Made by a program: the position numbers and the translations under genes | Notes under the pieces: model-generated | Databases searched by the model: none | What the model saw: the letters and a program-made list of their open reading frames with translations, nothing else | Told to the model about the DNA's origin: nothing | Assembly: GCA_947644625.1 (NCBI GenBank) | Contig: CANRZY010000015.1 | Span: 1-33,624 of the forward strand | Direction: 5' to 3' | DNA: 33,624 nucleotides | Origin: an uncultured Pseudoflavonifractor sp. | Lineage (GTDB): Bacteria > Bacillota > Clostridia > Oscillospirales > Oscillospiraceae | Part shown: in pieces, positions 1 to 8,000 of the stretch | Layout: each line of letters opens with the position of its first letter | Position numbering within the stretch: the first letter of the stretch is position 1

Positions 1-1
1 T

Positions 2-211
2 TGGTTTTATAGGATCTACCTACATCCCCAATTAAAGGCTCAGGCAGAAAAAGGACCGATCGCTTTCACGTTCTCCAGCCTGGAGAACAGTCTGGACCCC
101 AATTATCTTCCAGATCTTCTTCAGGCCAAGGAGTTTTGGGCCACCCGCGCCTTTCTCCTGGGCCTGCGGATGGGGCAGGGACTCAGCGACGCCTCCGGGC
201 TGTGTCAATAG
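2..211 (+). CDS. C-terminal fragment of an unknown protein (partial)
   Basis: An open frame enters from the left edge and ends at TAG 209-211, giving 69 residues. The fragment is rich in Leu, Ala and aromatic residues and ends in a helix-like stretch (FLLGLRMGQGLSDASGLCQ). That general look resembles the C-termini of small helical clostridial proteins such as the DUF6809 type, but the match is weak and I do not assign a family. It converges on the uracil-DNA glycosylase gene and overlaps its stop by a few bases. Codon choice fits the neighbouring genes better than the competing minus-strand frame does. Confidence 0.4.
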   Translation, partial: WFYRIYLHPQLKAQAEKGPIAFTFSSLENSLDPNYLPDLLQAKEFWATRAFLLGLRMGQGLSDASGLCQ

Positions 212-774
212 GTGTGCTCGCACACCTCTTTGATCTTGGCCTGAATGGTCTTGAGATCCTCAAAGGTCTCCGGGCGGCGGCGGGGATCCCGGAGAAGAGC
301 GGCGGGATGGAACAGGGCAATGCGTAAAATCCCGTCCTTCTCAAACCACTGTCCATGCTCCCGGGTGATCTTGAAGTCCTCCTTAATGAACTTCATAGCG
401 GCGATCCGGCCCAGGCAAATGATGATCTTGGGCTTTATAAGGGCGATCTGCCGGTCCAGCCATTCCGCGCAGGCCTCCTGCTCCACGTTCAGGGGATCCC
501 GGTTCTGAGGCGGGCGGCACTTGACCATATTGCCGATGAAGATGTTCTTTTCCCGGCTGAGATCGATGATCTCCAGCATATCGTCCAGCAGCTTGCCTCC
601 CCTGCCCACGAAGGGCCGGCCCGTCAGGTCTTCGTTCTCGCCGGGGCCCTCCCCGATACACATGACCTCGGCAGTCTGGAGTCCCTCGCCAAAGACTACA
701 TTGTGGCGGGTATCTGCCAGAGCGCAGCGGCGGCAGGCAAGGCACTCCGCCTTTAAGGCTTCCCACTGATCCAT
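205..774 (-). CDS. udg: Family 4 uracil-DNA glycosylase (4Fe-4S)
   Basis: Removes uracil from DNA, starting base-excision repair of deaminated cytosine in the cytoplasm. The protein has 189 residues, usual for family 4. Cys14, Cys17, Cys86 and Cys102 fit the four iron-sulfur ligands of the family. The uracil-pocket motif GEGPGENED lies at residues 41-49, followed by TGRPFVGRGGKLL, and HPAALLR near the C-terminus is the expected HPS-type motif. The ATG at 774 was chosen over longer in-frame starts because GGGAGG stands 8 bases before it and the cysteine pair begins soon after. A good promoter lies just upstream. The gene is monocistronic and diverges from the aspS-gatCAB leader. Confidence 0.93.
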   Translation of the reverse strand: MDQWEALKAECLACRRCALADTRHNVVFGEGLQTAEVMCIGEGPGENEDLTGRPFVGRGGKLLDDMLEIIDLSREKNIFIGNMVKCRPPQNRDPLNVEQEACAEWLDRQIALIKPKIIICLGRIAAMKFIKEDFKITREHGQWFEKDGILRIALFHPAALLRDPRRRPETFEDLKTIQAKIKEVCEHTY

Positions 775-808
775 ACACGGTTTCCTCCCCATTTTTGTCT
801 TATCATTT

Positions 809-836
809 ATTGTATCATACCCGGCGTAAAATGCAA
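809..836 (-). promoter_or_regulatory. Promoter of the uracil-DNA glycosylase gene
   Basis: On the minus strand TTGCAT (836-831) and TACAAT (814-809) are 16 bp apart and point at the start at 774. The same TTGCAT -35 hexamer occurs at both T-box promoters in this window. Confidence 0.6.
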
Positions 837-853
837 AGATAGAAATTTTTCTC

Positions 854-882
854 TTGCATTTTGAAAAAAACAGGAGTATAAT
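854..882 (+). promoter_or_regulatory. Promoter of the aspS-gatCAB T-box operon
   Basis: TTGCAT (854-859), a 17-bp spacer and a perfect TATAAT (877-882) lie just before the T-box leader. The context CTCTTGCATTT is shared with the pheST promoter at 25721. Confidence 0.7.
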
Positions 883-900
883 CCCCCTCAACAAAGGCAA

Positions 901-1146
901 TGAAGGAGACCGCCCCTTGGGCGTGCCGACAGAAAACGCGGGTCACCGGCTGAGAGCCCGCCACGGCAAAGAGAGGACGCGCAACACTCCTGAGCCTGGG
1001 GTCTGAGCGCCGAAGGGCGGGTAGGGCCTCACGTCCCCCCACGTTACGGGAAGCGAGTGGTCGTCTCAAGGAAGAGGCGGCAAGTCTGGGTGGTACCGCG
1101 GAATCTTCGCCCCAGGACTGTTATCAAGCAGTCCTGGGGCTTTTTG
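901..1146 (+). promoter_or_regulatory. T-box riboswitch, probable tRNA-Asn specifier, controlling aspS-gatCAB
   Basis: Uncharged tRNA binding to this leader stabilises an antiterminator and lets transcription proceed. The conserved T-box sequence GGGTGGTACCGCGG is at 1088-1101 and a strong terminator follows. By eye, Stem I closes with AGGAG 904-908 against CTCCT 987-991. Above it, GCGT 921-924 pairs with ACGC 977-980, GCCG 925-928 with CGGC 964-967, and GCGGG 938-942 with CCCGC 957-961. This puts AAC (983-985, followed by A) in the specifier position, meaning Asn. That suits an operon making Asn-tRNA-Asn by the indirect route. Caveat: the variable T-box base is U, which pairs best with discriminator A73, whereas bacterial tRNA-Asn usually has G73 (a wobble pair). 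The specifier is inferred; the T-box itself is clear. Confidence 0.92.
1110..1146 (+). terminator. T-box terminator hairpin
   Basis: CCCCAGGACTG (1110-1120) and CAGTCCTGGGG (1129-1139) form an 11-bp stem with an 8-base loop, followed by C and TTTTT (1141-1145). The left arm follows the T-box sequence, as expected for a switch between antiterminator and terminator. Confidence 0.9.
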
Positions 1147-1214
1147 TATTTCGTCCCGGACGCCATTCGTTGGACCGGCCAAGGACGGCAGGTCCGAAAA
1201 AGGTGTGATACCCT

Positions 1215-2537
1215 ATGAAAACCATGACAGGAGCCTGCCCTTCCGACAGGGCGAAATTGACCGACGTGCTTCAGGGGCTGCGTGAGGGAGAGAGCGTGAC
1301 CGTGGAGGGTATGGTCCACGCCCTCCACGATATGGGAGGGATCACCTTCCTGATCCTCCGGGGACCCAAAAGCCTTCTCCAGTGTGTGCTGGGACAGGAA
1401 ATGGATCTTCAGGGCGTTACAGAAGAGTGCGCCGTCTCCGTCACCGGCTTTCCCCGCTCGGAGCCCAGGGCCCCCGGCGGGGTGGAGCTTACCGCCCAAG
1501 CTTTGGAGGTACTCTCCCGGCCTGCCGCTCCCCTTCCCGTCCCCGTCTCCAAAAAACGGCTGGGACTGAATCTGGACACGGAGCTTTCCCTTCGGCCCGT
1601 GGTGCTGCGCGCTCTGCGGGAGCGGTCGGTCTTCCGCATTCAGGCGGGACTGTGCCGCTCCTTCCGGGAGACCCTCCACGCCCTGGACTTCACCGAGGTC
1701 CACACGCCCAAGATCGTCCACGCCGGGGCGGAGGGGGGCTCCAACATCTTCCGGCTGGACTATTTTGGCCGTAAGGCCTTTCTGGCCCAGTCCCCCCAGT
1801 TCTACAAGCAGATGATGGTGGGGGCCTATGAACGGGTATTTGAGATCGCCCCGGTGTTCCGGGCGGAGAAGCACTCCACCCCCCGGCACCTGAATGAGTA
1901 TACCTCCATGGATCTGGAGATGGGCTTTATCCGGTCCTTTGAGGACCTGATGGAAATAGAGACTCTGTTTTTGCAGCACGCCATGGCTTTGCTGAAACGG
2001 GAGTACGCCGGCGACGTAAAGGCTCTGGGGATCTCCCTTCCCGATGTGTCCCGCGTTCCCTGTCTCCGGTTCGATGAGGCAAAGCGTCTGGCAGCGGAAA
2101 AGTATAAGCGTCCCATCCGGGATCCCTACGACCTGGAGCCGGAGGAGGAGTTTAACATTGGACGGTACGTTCAGGAGGAGCTGGGAAGCGAGTTTGTATT
2201 TGTCACCCACTACCCCTCCAAAAAGCGACCCTTCTACGCCATGGACGATCCGGCAGACCCCAGGTTTACCCTCTCCTTCGACCTTCTCTTCCGGGGCATG
2301 GAGGTGACCACCGGAGGCCAGCGGATCCACCAATACCAGGCTCAGGTGGATAAGATGCTCTCCCGCGGGATGCACCCCGAAGAGTTTGAAAGCTATCTGA
2401 TGATCCATAAGGCGGGAATGCCGCCTCACGGTGGGCTTGGCGTGGGATTGGAACGGCTCACCGCCCGGCTGTGCGGCTTGGAGAACGTGCGCCACGCCTG
2501 CCTGTTTCCCAGGGATTTGAGCCGACTGGAGCCTTGA
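1215..2537 (+). CDS. aspS: Aspartate--tRNA(Asp/Asn) ligase, archaeal-type, probably non-discriminating
   Basis: Class IIb aminoacyl-tRNA synthetase attaching Asp to tRNA. It has 440 residues, the short archaeal-type form without the large bacterial insert. An OB-fold anticodon-binding domain occupies roughly residues 20-105. Class II motif 2 is at about 208-238 (APVFRAEKHSTPRHLNEYTS) and motif 3 at about 407-425 (GLGVGLERLTARLCG). The start ATG has AAAGGTG upstream. The gene is first in an operon with gatC, gatA and gatB, behind a T-box with a likely Asn specifier. Known biology of such operons supports Asp-tRNA-Asn formation for GatCAB to amidate. That the enzyme also accepts tRNA-Asn is inferred from context. 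AsnRS is the main alternative, but the motif 2 wording is of the AspRS type. Confidence 0.88.
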   Translation: MKTMTGACPSDRAKLTDVLQGLREGESVTVEGMVHALHDMGGITFLILRGPKSLLQCVLGQEMDLQGVTEECAVSVTGFPRSEPRAPGGVELTAQALEVLSRPAAPLPVPVSKKRLGLNLDTELSLRPVVLRALRERSVFRIQAGLCRSFRETLHALDFTEVHTPKIVHAGAEGGSNIFRLDYFGRKAFLAQSPQFYKQMMVGAYERVFEIAPVFRAEKHSTPRHLNEYTSMDLEMGFIRSFEDLMEIETLFLQHAMALLKREYAGDVKALGISLPDVSRVPCLRFDEAKRLAAEKYKRPIRDPYDLEPEEEFNIGRYVQEELGSEFVFVTHYPSKKRPFYAMDDPADPRFTLSFDLLFRGMEVTTGGQRIHQYQAQVDKMLSRGMHPEEFESYLMIHKAGMPPHGGLGVGLERLTARLCGLENVRHACLFPRDLSRLEP

Positions 2538-2619
2538 CGCATGCGGCGCGTCTGGGAAGCCGCGCCCTCACAGTACGGCAGGGACTTTCCCCCGCCGTCC
2601 CCCAGCGCAATACGCCTTT

Positions 2620-2643
2620 GGCGGGGGCAAGCCCCCGCCCTAC
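2620..2643. repeat. Short palindromic repeat ending in CCTAC
   Basis: GGCGGGGGC (2620-2628) and GCCCCCGCC (2631-2639) form a 9-bp inverted repeat with a 2-base centre, followed by CTAC. It sits in the 130-bp gap between aspS and gatC and has no T-run. Its form, a GC-rich palindrome then C(C/T)TAC, matches copies at 10127 and 30107, suggesting a dispersed REP-like family. Confidence 0.55.
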
Positions 2644-2667
2644 GAAAAGTGAATGGGAGGTTATCCT

Positions 2668-2955
2668 ATGAAGATCACGGAAGAGCTGGTAGATTACGTC
2701 GCCATTCTCTCCCGGTTAAAGCCGGATGAGGAGGAGCGAGCGCGCATAACTGCTGAACTGGAAAAGATCGTCTCCTATATGGATGTGCTAAACGCCCTGG
2801 ATACCGAAGGGATAGAGCCCCTAAGCCATGTGTTCCCGGTAAAGAACGTCCTGCGGGAGGACGCCGTGGAGCCCTCCTTCCTCCGGGAGGAGCTACTGAA
2901 AAACGCCCCGGTTGGAGATGAAGAGGCTTTTCTTGTGCCAAAGGCGGTGGAGTGA
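2668..2955 (+). CDS. gatC: Asp-tRNA(Asn)/Glu-tRNA(Gln) amidotransferase subunit C
   Basis: Small scaffold subunit of GatCAB, which wraps between GatA and GatB. It has 95 residues, the usual length. The N-terminus MKITEELVDYVAILSRLKPD matches the GatC pattern (helix, then ARL/SRL-type motif), and LRED in the second half is the typical C-terminal region. The ATG at 2668 is preferred to an in-frame ATG five codons earlier because GGGAGG stands 7 bases before it. The stop overlaps the gatA start by one base (TGATG), so the two are probably translationally coupled. Confidence 0.95.
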   Translation: MKITEELVDYVAILSRLKPDEEERARITAELEKIVSYMDVLNALDTEGIEPLSHVFPVKNVLREDAVEPSFLREELLKNAPVGDEEAFLVPKAVE

Positions 2956-4403
2956 TGGACATGGAATTGACACGGCTCACCGCTTTGGAACTGGGGGCGG
3001 CCCTGAAAAAGGGGGAAGCCTCCCCCGCCGACGCCATTGCCGCCGCCCAGGAGCGGATCTCCGCCTGCCAGGACACAAACAATGCTTTTATCACGCCCGC
3101 CTCCCCCTCCCCCGCTCCCATTGGAGACGGCCCTTTGGCCGGGGTCCCCATGGCCCTGAAAGACAATATCTGCACCAAGGGGGTCCAGACCTCCTGCGCC
3201 TCCCGGATCCTGGGCGGCTTTATCCCCCCCTATAACGCCACCATCGTGGAAAGGCTCTCCGCCGCCGGATCCGTGTCCATGGGCAAGCTGAACATGGACG
3301 AGTTCGCCATGGGCTCCACCTCCGAGACCTCCTTTTATGGGCCTACCCGGAACCCCTGGGATCTCTCCCGGATCCCCGGCGGCTCCTCAGGAGGCTCCGC
3401 CGCCGCGGTAGCCGCCGGGGAGGTCTGGTACGCCATCGGCAGCGACACCGGCGGCTCCATCCGCCAGCCCGCCGCCTACTGCGGCGTGACGGGAATGAAG
3501 CCCACTTATGGCACTGTAAGCCGCTACGGACTTATAGCCTACGCCTCCTCCCTGGACCAGATGGGCCCCATCGCCCGGTCCGCCGCCGACTGCGCCGCCG
3601 TTCTGGATATCATGCAGGGACGGGATCCCAGGGATGGGACCAGCCTGGAGGGCCACTACGGTGGGCTTCTTCCCTCCCTCACCGGAGATGTAAGGGGACT
3701 AAAGATCGGCGTCCCCGCCGACTGCTTTGGCCAGGGACTGGACAGTGAGGTGAGAAAAGCCGTGCTGGCCGTAGCCCACGTTCTGAAGAGCCGGGGGGCT
3801 CTGGTGGAAGAGTTCTCCCTTCCCATCATGGAATACGTGGTGCCCGCCTACTATATCATCGCCTGCGCCGAGGCCTCCTCCAACCTGTCCCGGTTCGACG
3901 GGGTGAAATACGGCTGGCGCTCCCCGAAGTACGAGGACCTTTCCGGTCTCTACGCCCGGACCCGGACGGAGGGCTTTGGCAGCGAGGTCAAACGCCGAAT
4001 CCTGCTGGGGACCTTCGTGCTGTCCACAGGATATTATGACGCCTATTATAAGAAGGCTTTGCAGGCAAAGGCGGTTATCACAAAGGCCTATGACGAGGCT
4101 TTTCAGAAGTATGACGTTCTGCTGACTCCTACCACGCCCACCACCGCGCCCAAGCTGGGAGAAAGTCTGGGCGATCCGCTGAAGATGTATCTCTCCGATA
4201 TCTACACCGTACCCGTCAATCTGGCAGGGCTGCCGGGGATCTCCATCCCCTGCGGGTTTGATTCTCAAGGTCTCCCCATCGGGGCCCAGCTCATCGGCCC
4301 TCCATTGGGAGATGGGATCATCCTCAATGCCGCCCATGCCTTCCAGCAGGAGACGGAATATCACAAAAAAGCGCCTGCGGAGAAAGGGGGCGTGTCCCTG
4401 TGA
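2955..4403 (+). CDS. gatA: Asp-tRNA(Asn)/Glu-tRNA(Gln) amidotransferase subunit A
   Basis: Glutaminase subunit of GatCAB, an amidase-signature enzyme that releases ammonia from Gln for transfer to mischarged tRNA. Counting from the ATG at 2955 gives 482 residues. The catalytic triad is visible as Lys69 (ALKDN), cis-Ser144 (PGGSSGGS) and nucleophile Ser168 (SDTGGSIRQ); the spacings 75 and 24 equal those of the known GatA triad. The ATG overlaps the gatC stop by one base; a GTG one codon earlier is also possible. It runs into gatB with a 4-base GTGA overlap. Confidence 0.97.
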   Translation: MDMELTRLTALELGAALKKGEASPADAIAAAQERISACQDTNNAFITPASPSPAPIGDGPLAGVPMALKDNICTKGVQTSCASRILGGFIPPYNATIVERLSAAGSVSMGKLNMDEFAMGSTSETSFYGPTRNPWDLSRIPGGSSGGSAAAVAAGEVWYAIGSDTGGSIRQPAAYCGVTGMKPTYGTVSRYGLIAYASSLDQMGPIARSAADCAAVLDIMQGRDPRDGTSLEGHYGGLLPSLTGDVRGLKIGVPADCFGQGLDSEVRKAVLAVAHVLKSRGALVEEFSLPIMEYVVPAYYIIACAEASSNLSRFDGVKYGWRSPKYEDLSGLYARTRTEGFGSEVKRRILLGTFVLSTGYYDAYYKKALQAKAVITKAYDEAFQKYDVLLTPTTPTTAPKLGESLGDPLKMYLSDIYTVPVNLAGLPGISIPCGFDSQGLPIGAQLIGPPLGDGIILNAAHAFQQETEYHKKAPAEKGGVSL

Positions 4404-5839
4404 CCTGGGAGACTGTGATCGGCCTGGAGACCCATGTGGAGCTTTGCACCAAAACCAAGATCTTCTGCTCCTGCACCACCGAGTTCGGCGGAGCCCCCAA
4501 CACCCACTGCTGCCCGGTTTGCACCGGAATGCCGGGAACCCTGCCCGTTCTCAACAAAAAGGTCCTGGAATTTGCCGTAAAGGCGGGACTTGCCCTGAAC
4601 GGAGAGATCACCCGGCACTGCAAATTTGACCGGAAGAACTACTTCTACCCCGATCTTCCCAAAGCCTATCAGATCAGCCAGCTCTACCTTCCCATCGCCC
4701 GAAACGGCAGGGTCCCCATTCGTCTGGAGTCGGGAGCGGAGAAGGTCGTCCACATCCACGAGCTTCACATGGAGGAGGACGCGGGCAAGCTGGTCCACGA
4801 CCCCTGGCTGGAGGAGACCCGGTGCGACTACAACCGCTGCGGGGTCCCCCTCATCGAGATCGTCACCGAGCCCGACTTCCGTACCGCTGAAGAGGTCATT
4901 GCCTATCTGGAAAAGCTGAGGTCCATCCTTCAGTACCTGGGGGTATCCGACTGCAAGATGCAGGAGGGCTCCCTTCGGTGCGATGTGAACCTGTCCGTAC
5001 GTCCCGCCGGATCCATGGAGCTGGGCACCCGGACCGAGATGAAAAATCTCAGTTCCTTTAAGGCCATTGCCAGGGCTATCGCCTATGAAGCCAAAAGGCA
5101 GATCGAGCTTATGGAGGAGGGCAAAAGCGTTGTCCAGGAGACCCGGCGGTGGGATGAAAACAAGGACGCCACCTTTGCCATGCGCTCCAAGGAGAACGCC
5201 CAGGACTACCGGTATTTTCCCGATCCGGATGTCCCTCCGCTGGAGATCTCTGAGGAATACTTGGAACAGCTCCGGCGGGAACAGCCCGAAATGGCGGAGG
5301 AAAAGATGGCCCGATATCAGAGGGAATACGGCCTTCCCCCCTATGACACCCAGATGCTCACCTCGCAGAAGGCCCTGGCCGCTTTCTTTGAAACCTGCCT
5401 GTCCCTGGGAAGCGACCCAAAGCAAACCGCAAACTGGATCATGGGCCAGGTGCTGGGCCAGCTCTCCGCCAAGGGAATAGAGGCCAAGGATATGAAGCTG
5501 ACCCCCTCCACCCTGGTCACCCTGATCTCCATGGTGAAGGGAGGACGGCTCAACCGGAATACCGCCGTCAAGGTTTTTGAGGCCGTCTTTGACGACGACG
5601 GGGACGTAGAGGGATATGTGAAGGCCCATGGCCTGGAGCAGATCAATGACCCGGAAGCCCTAACTGCCGCGGTGGAAAAGGTTTTTGCCGCCAACACCCA
5701 GTCTGTGGCTGACTTCAAAGCCGGAAAGGAAAAGGCCTTCGGTTTTTTGGTAGGACAGGTCATGCGGGAGATGAAGGGAAAGGCGGATCCCCAGGCGGTG
5801 AATAGCGCTGTACGGAAGAAATTGAATGCGGAAAGATAG
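4400..5839 (+). CDS. gatB: Asp-tRNA(Asn)/Glu-tRNA(Gln) amidotransferase subunit B
   Basis: tRNA-binding and kinase/transamidase subunit of GatCAB, which phosphorylates and amidates the mischarged aminoacyl end. It has 479 residues, the standard length. The family opening VIGLETHVEL is at residues 6-15. Zinc-type cysteines are at residues 23, 25, 37, 38 and 41 (FCSC and CCPVC). YFYPDLPKAYQISQ follows, and a YqeY-like tail domain ends in VRKKLNAER. The start is GTG at 4400, overlapping the gatA stop, with AAAGGGGG upstream. The TAG stop coincides with the edge of a degraded repeat copy (5837-5875). Conserved residues look intact. Confidence 0.97.
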   Translation: MTWETVIGLETHVELCTKTKIFCSCTTEFGGAPNTHCCPVCTGMPGTLPVLNKKVLEFAVKAGLALNGEITRHCKFDRKNYFYPDLPKAYQISQLYLPIARNGRVPIRLESGAEKVVHIHELHMEEDAGKLVHDPWLEETRCDYNRCGVPLIEIVTEPDFRTAEEVIAYLEKLRSILQYLGVSDCKMQEGSLRCDVNLSVRPAGSMELGTRTEMKNLSSFKAIARAIAYEAKRQIELMEEGKSVVQETRRWDENKDATFAMRSKENAQDYRYFPDPDVPPLEISEEYLEQLRREQPEMAEEKMARYQREYGLPPYDTQMLTSQKALAAFFETCLSLGSDPKQTANWIMGQVLGQLSAKGIEAKDMKLTPSTLVTLISMVKGGRLNRNTAVKVFEAVFDDDGDVEGYVKAHGLEQINDPEALTAAVEKVFAANTQSVADFKAGKEKAFGFLVGQVMREMKGKADPQAVNSAVRKKLNAER

Positions 5840-5875
5840 CTTCGCTTGACAATGGCATACACGGTTTTGCAGGGC
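5837..5875 (+). repeat. Degraded left end of the hairpin repeat element
   Basis: Over 39 positions this segment matches 16098-16136, the left end of the long hairpin element, at 35. The match extends past the palindromic arm into GTTTTGC(A/G)GGGC, so it marks common descent and not just a shared hairpin. No matching right arm is seen in 5876-5986. It begins exactly at the gatB stop codon. Confidence 0.7.
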
Positions 5876-5915
5876 TTATTTTTCCTGATAGGTCCAATAA
5901 AAATATTGAAAAGCA

Positions 5916-5944
5916 GTGAAATTTTCTCCGGGATATGGTATGAT
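5916..5944 (+). promoter_or_regulatory. Possible promoter of the 5'-nucleotidase gene
   Basis: GTGAAA (5916-5921), a 17-bp spacer and TATGAT (5939-5944) lie 42 bp before the start codon in an AT-rich stretch. The -10 is good and the -35 moderate. Confidence 0.45.
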
Positions 5945-5986
5945 ATATGGTAACTGAAACTCAATTTTATTTAAGGAGGAACAGCT

Positions 5987-7915
5987 ATGAAGCGATATTC
6001 CCGGATCGGCGCCATCCTTCTAAACCTTTGTCTCGCTTTGGGCTGTCTGGCTCCCATTGCCTTTGCCGAAGCGCCCACCACAGGGCTTACAGTCTTATTT
6101 ACCCACGACACCCATGACCATTTTCTGCCCGACGCGGCGGACACGGGGGGATATACCCGGCTGGTCGCGCTGCTGAAGGAACAGCGGAAAACCCCGGCGG
6201 CGGGAGGTTTTTCCTACCCCACCGTTACCCTGGACGCCGGGGATTTCTCCATGGGGTCCCTCTTTCAGACCATCTATACCACCGACGCTCCTGAGCTGCG
6301 GGCGTTGGGGGCCATGGGCTACGATGTGACCACCCTGGGAAACCACGAGTTCGATTACCGGCAGCAGGGGCTTGCCGATATGCTCAACGCCGCCATGGAT
6401 GCCAGAAATTACCATACGGAAAACGGAGTGGGCCAGCAGACCCCGGCGGCCCTTCCCGCCATCGTCCAGGCCAACTATACCACCCCCGCCGATCCCGGCA
6501 GTCTGAAGGCCCAGGCCTTGGTGGAGGCCATGGACCGCTACCCGGTCACCCCCTATACGGTTTTGGAGCGGGAGGGTGTGAGGATCGCCGTCTTCGGTCT
6601 CATGGGTCTGGACTCCCATGAATGCGCCCCCATGTCGGGGATGGTCTACGAGCCCATCATCGACGCCGCCAAACGGACGGTGGCGGAGATCCGGGAAAAG
6701 GAAGCGCCGGACTTTGTCATCTGCCTGTCCCACTCCGGAACCGAGGAGGGCAAGGGAGAGGACTATGAGCTGGCCAGGGCGGTGGACGGTATCGACCTTA
6801 TTATCTCAGGCCATACCCATTCCACCCTGCCGGAGCCCATTGAGGTCAACAACACCCTTATCGTCTCCTGCGGACCTTACACCCAGAATCTGGGCCGGAT
6901 CACCATCCACAAAAAGACCGGCTCCGACCATACGCCGCGCTTTTCGGAGTACCGGCTCATTCCCATCGATTCCTCCATTCCCGCCAACGAGGCTTTGTCC
7001 ATGCTGGCCGATGGGTTCAAAGCGCAGGTAAACAGCAAATACCTCTCTCCGTTCGGTCTTACCTATGACCAGGCTCTGGCTTCCGCCGCCTCCGACTTCA
7101 CCATTGCCCAAACCGGGGACCTGATCGGCCGGGCCTATATTGACACGGTAAGGGAGATAGAGGGGGATTCCTACACCCCCATCGCCTTTGCCGTGGCCCC
7201 CGACGGGGTGATCCGGGACCGGATCCGCTCCGGTACCGTGACTACGGCCGACGCATTTGATATTCTTTCCCTGGGCTCCGGCTCCGACGGCTCTCCGGGC
7301 TATCCCCTGGTATCTGTGTATCTGACGGGAAAGGATCTGAAAAACGCCTTTGAGGTGGGCGCCTCCGTCTCCCAGCTCATGCCTGCCGCCGAGCTTTTCG
7401 GCGCGGGCTGTAGCTGGACCTACAATCCCCACCGGATGTTCCTGGACAGGGTCACAGAATGGGATCTCCGGGACCCGGAGACCGGACAGCCGACTAAGAT
7501 CATGGAGGACCGGCTTTACCGTGTGGTGGCCGATCTCTACTCCGGGCAAATGCTGGGCACGGTAAAGAGCAAGAGCTTCGGCCTTTTGACCGTCACGCCT
7601 CGGGATGAAAAGGGAGAACCTGTTACCGACCTGGAAAGCCGTATCATCCACGACAAGAACGGTGATGAGGTAAAGGCCTGGTACGCCCTGGCCTCCTATC
7701 TGAAGGGCCAGGCGGAGGTTCCGGTTCCCTCCCCCTGCAAGACGGAGGCCGCCAGTCGGAACCCGGTAAGGCTTCTCTTCCCCATGGGCCTTCCCACCCT
7801 GGCCGCGCTTATTCTGGGGCTGGCCGTCACTGCTTTGACCGTTTTCCTGATCTACCGCATTGCCACCCACAAGCGCCGCCGGAGTAAACAGGGCTACCGC
7901 CCCTACCGCAGGTAA
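5987..7915 (+). CDS. Membrane-anchored 5'-nucleotidase / 2',3'-cyclic phosphodiesterase (UshA/CpdB family)
   Basis: Secreted metallophosphoesterase that should dephosphorylate extracellular nucleotides. Of 642 residues, 1-27 are a signal peptide ending AFA. The metal-binding motifs follow in order: DTH (41-43), GDF (85-87), GNHEFD (118-123), then SHSG and SGHTH. A 5'-nucleotidase C-terminal domain covers about residues 370-560. A hydrophobic segment at about 596-623 followed by RIATHKRRR anchors it to the membrane with the catalytic part outside. AAGGAGG precedes the ATG. The next gene is a BMP-type nucleoside-binding lipoprotein on the same strand with no terminator between, which suggests joint nucleoside scavenging. 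The exact substrate is not readable. Confidence 0.9.
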   Translation: MKRYSRIGAILLNLCLALGCLAPIAFAEAPTTGLTVLFTHDTHDHFLPDAADTGGYTRLVALLKEQRKTPAAGGFSYPTVTLDAGDFSMGSLFQTIYTTDAPELRALGAMGYDVTTLGNHEFDYRQQGLADMLNAAMDARNYHTENGVGQQTPAALPAIVQANYTTPADPGSLKAQALVEAMDRYPVTPYTVLEREGVRIAVFGLMGLDSHECAPMSGMVYEPIIDAAKRTVAEIREKEAPDFVICLSHSGTEEGKGEDYELARAVDGIDLIISGHTHSTLPEPIEVNNTLIVSCGPYTQNLGRITIHKKTGSDHTPRFSEYRLIPIDSSIPANEALSMLADGFKAQVNSKYLSPFGLTYDQALASAASDFTIAQTGDLIGRAYIDTVREIEGDSYTPIAFAVAPDGVIRDRIRSGTVTTADAFDILSLGSGSDGSPGYPLVSVYLTGKDLKNAFEVGASVSQLMPAAELFGAGCSWTYNPHRMFLDRVTEWDLRDPETGQPTKIMEDRLYRVVADLYSGQMLGTVKSKSFGLLTVTPRDEKGEPVTDLESRIIHDKNGDEVKAWYALASYLKGQAEVPVPSPCKTEAASRNPVRLLFPMGLPTLAALILGLAVTALTVFLIYRIATHKRRRSKQGYRPYRR

Positions 7916-8000
7916 AACCTTTAAAAAGCACGGCCCGGACAAATGAGGACTGTAAAAAGCACCGGACGGGACCACGCAAAATATGTCAGGAGGAATCCTT

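Noticed and set aside
1044-2495. 483-codon open frame on the minus strand across aspS
   Set aside because: It is antisense to a clear aspS with intact class II motifs; its protein is low-complexity Gly/His/Leu-rich and has no family features. High GC at third codon positions opens such frames.
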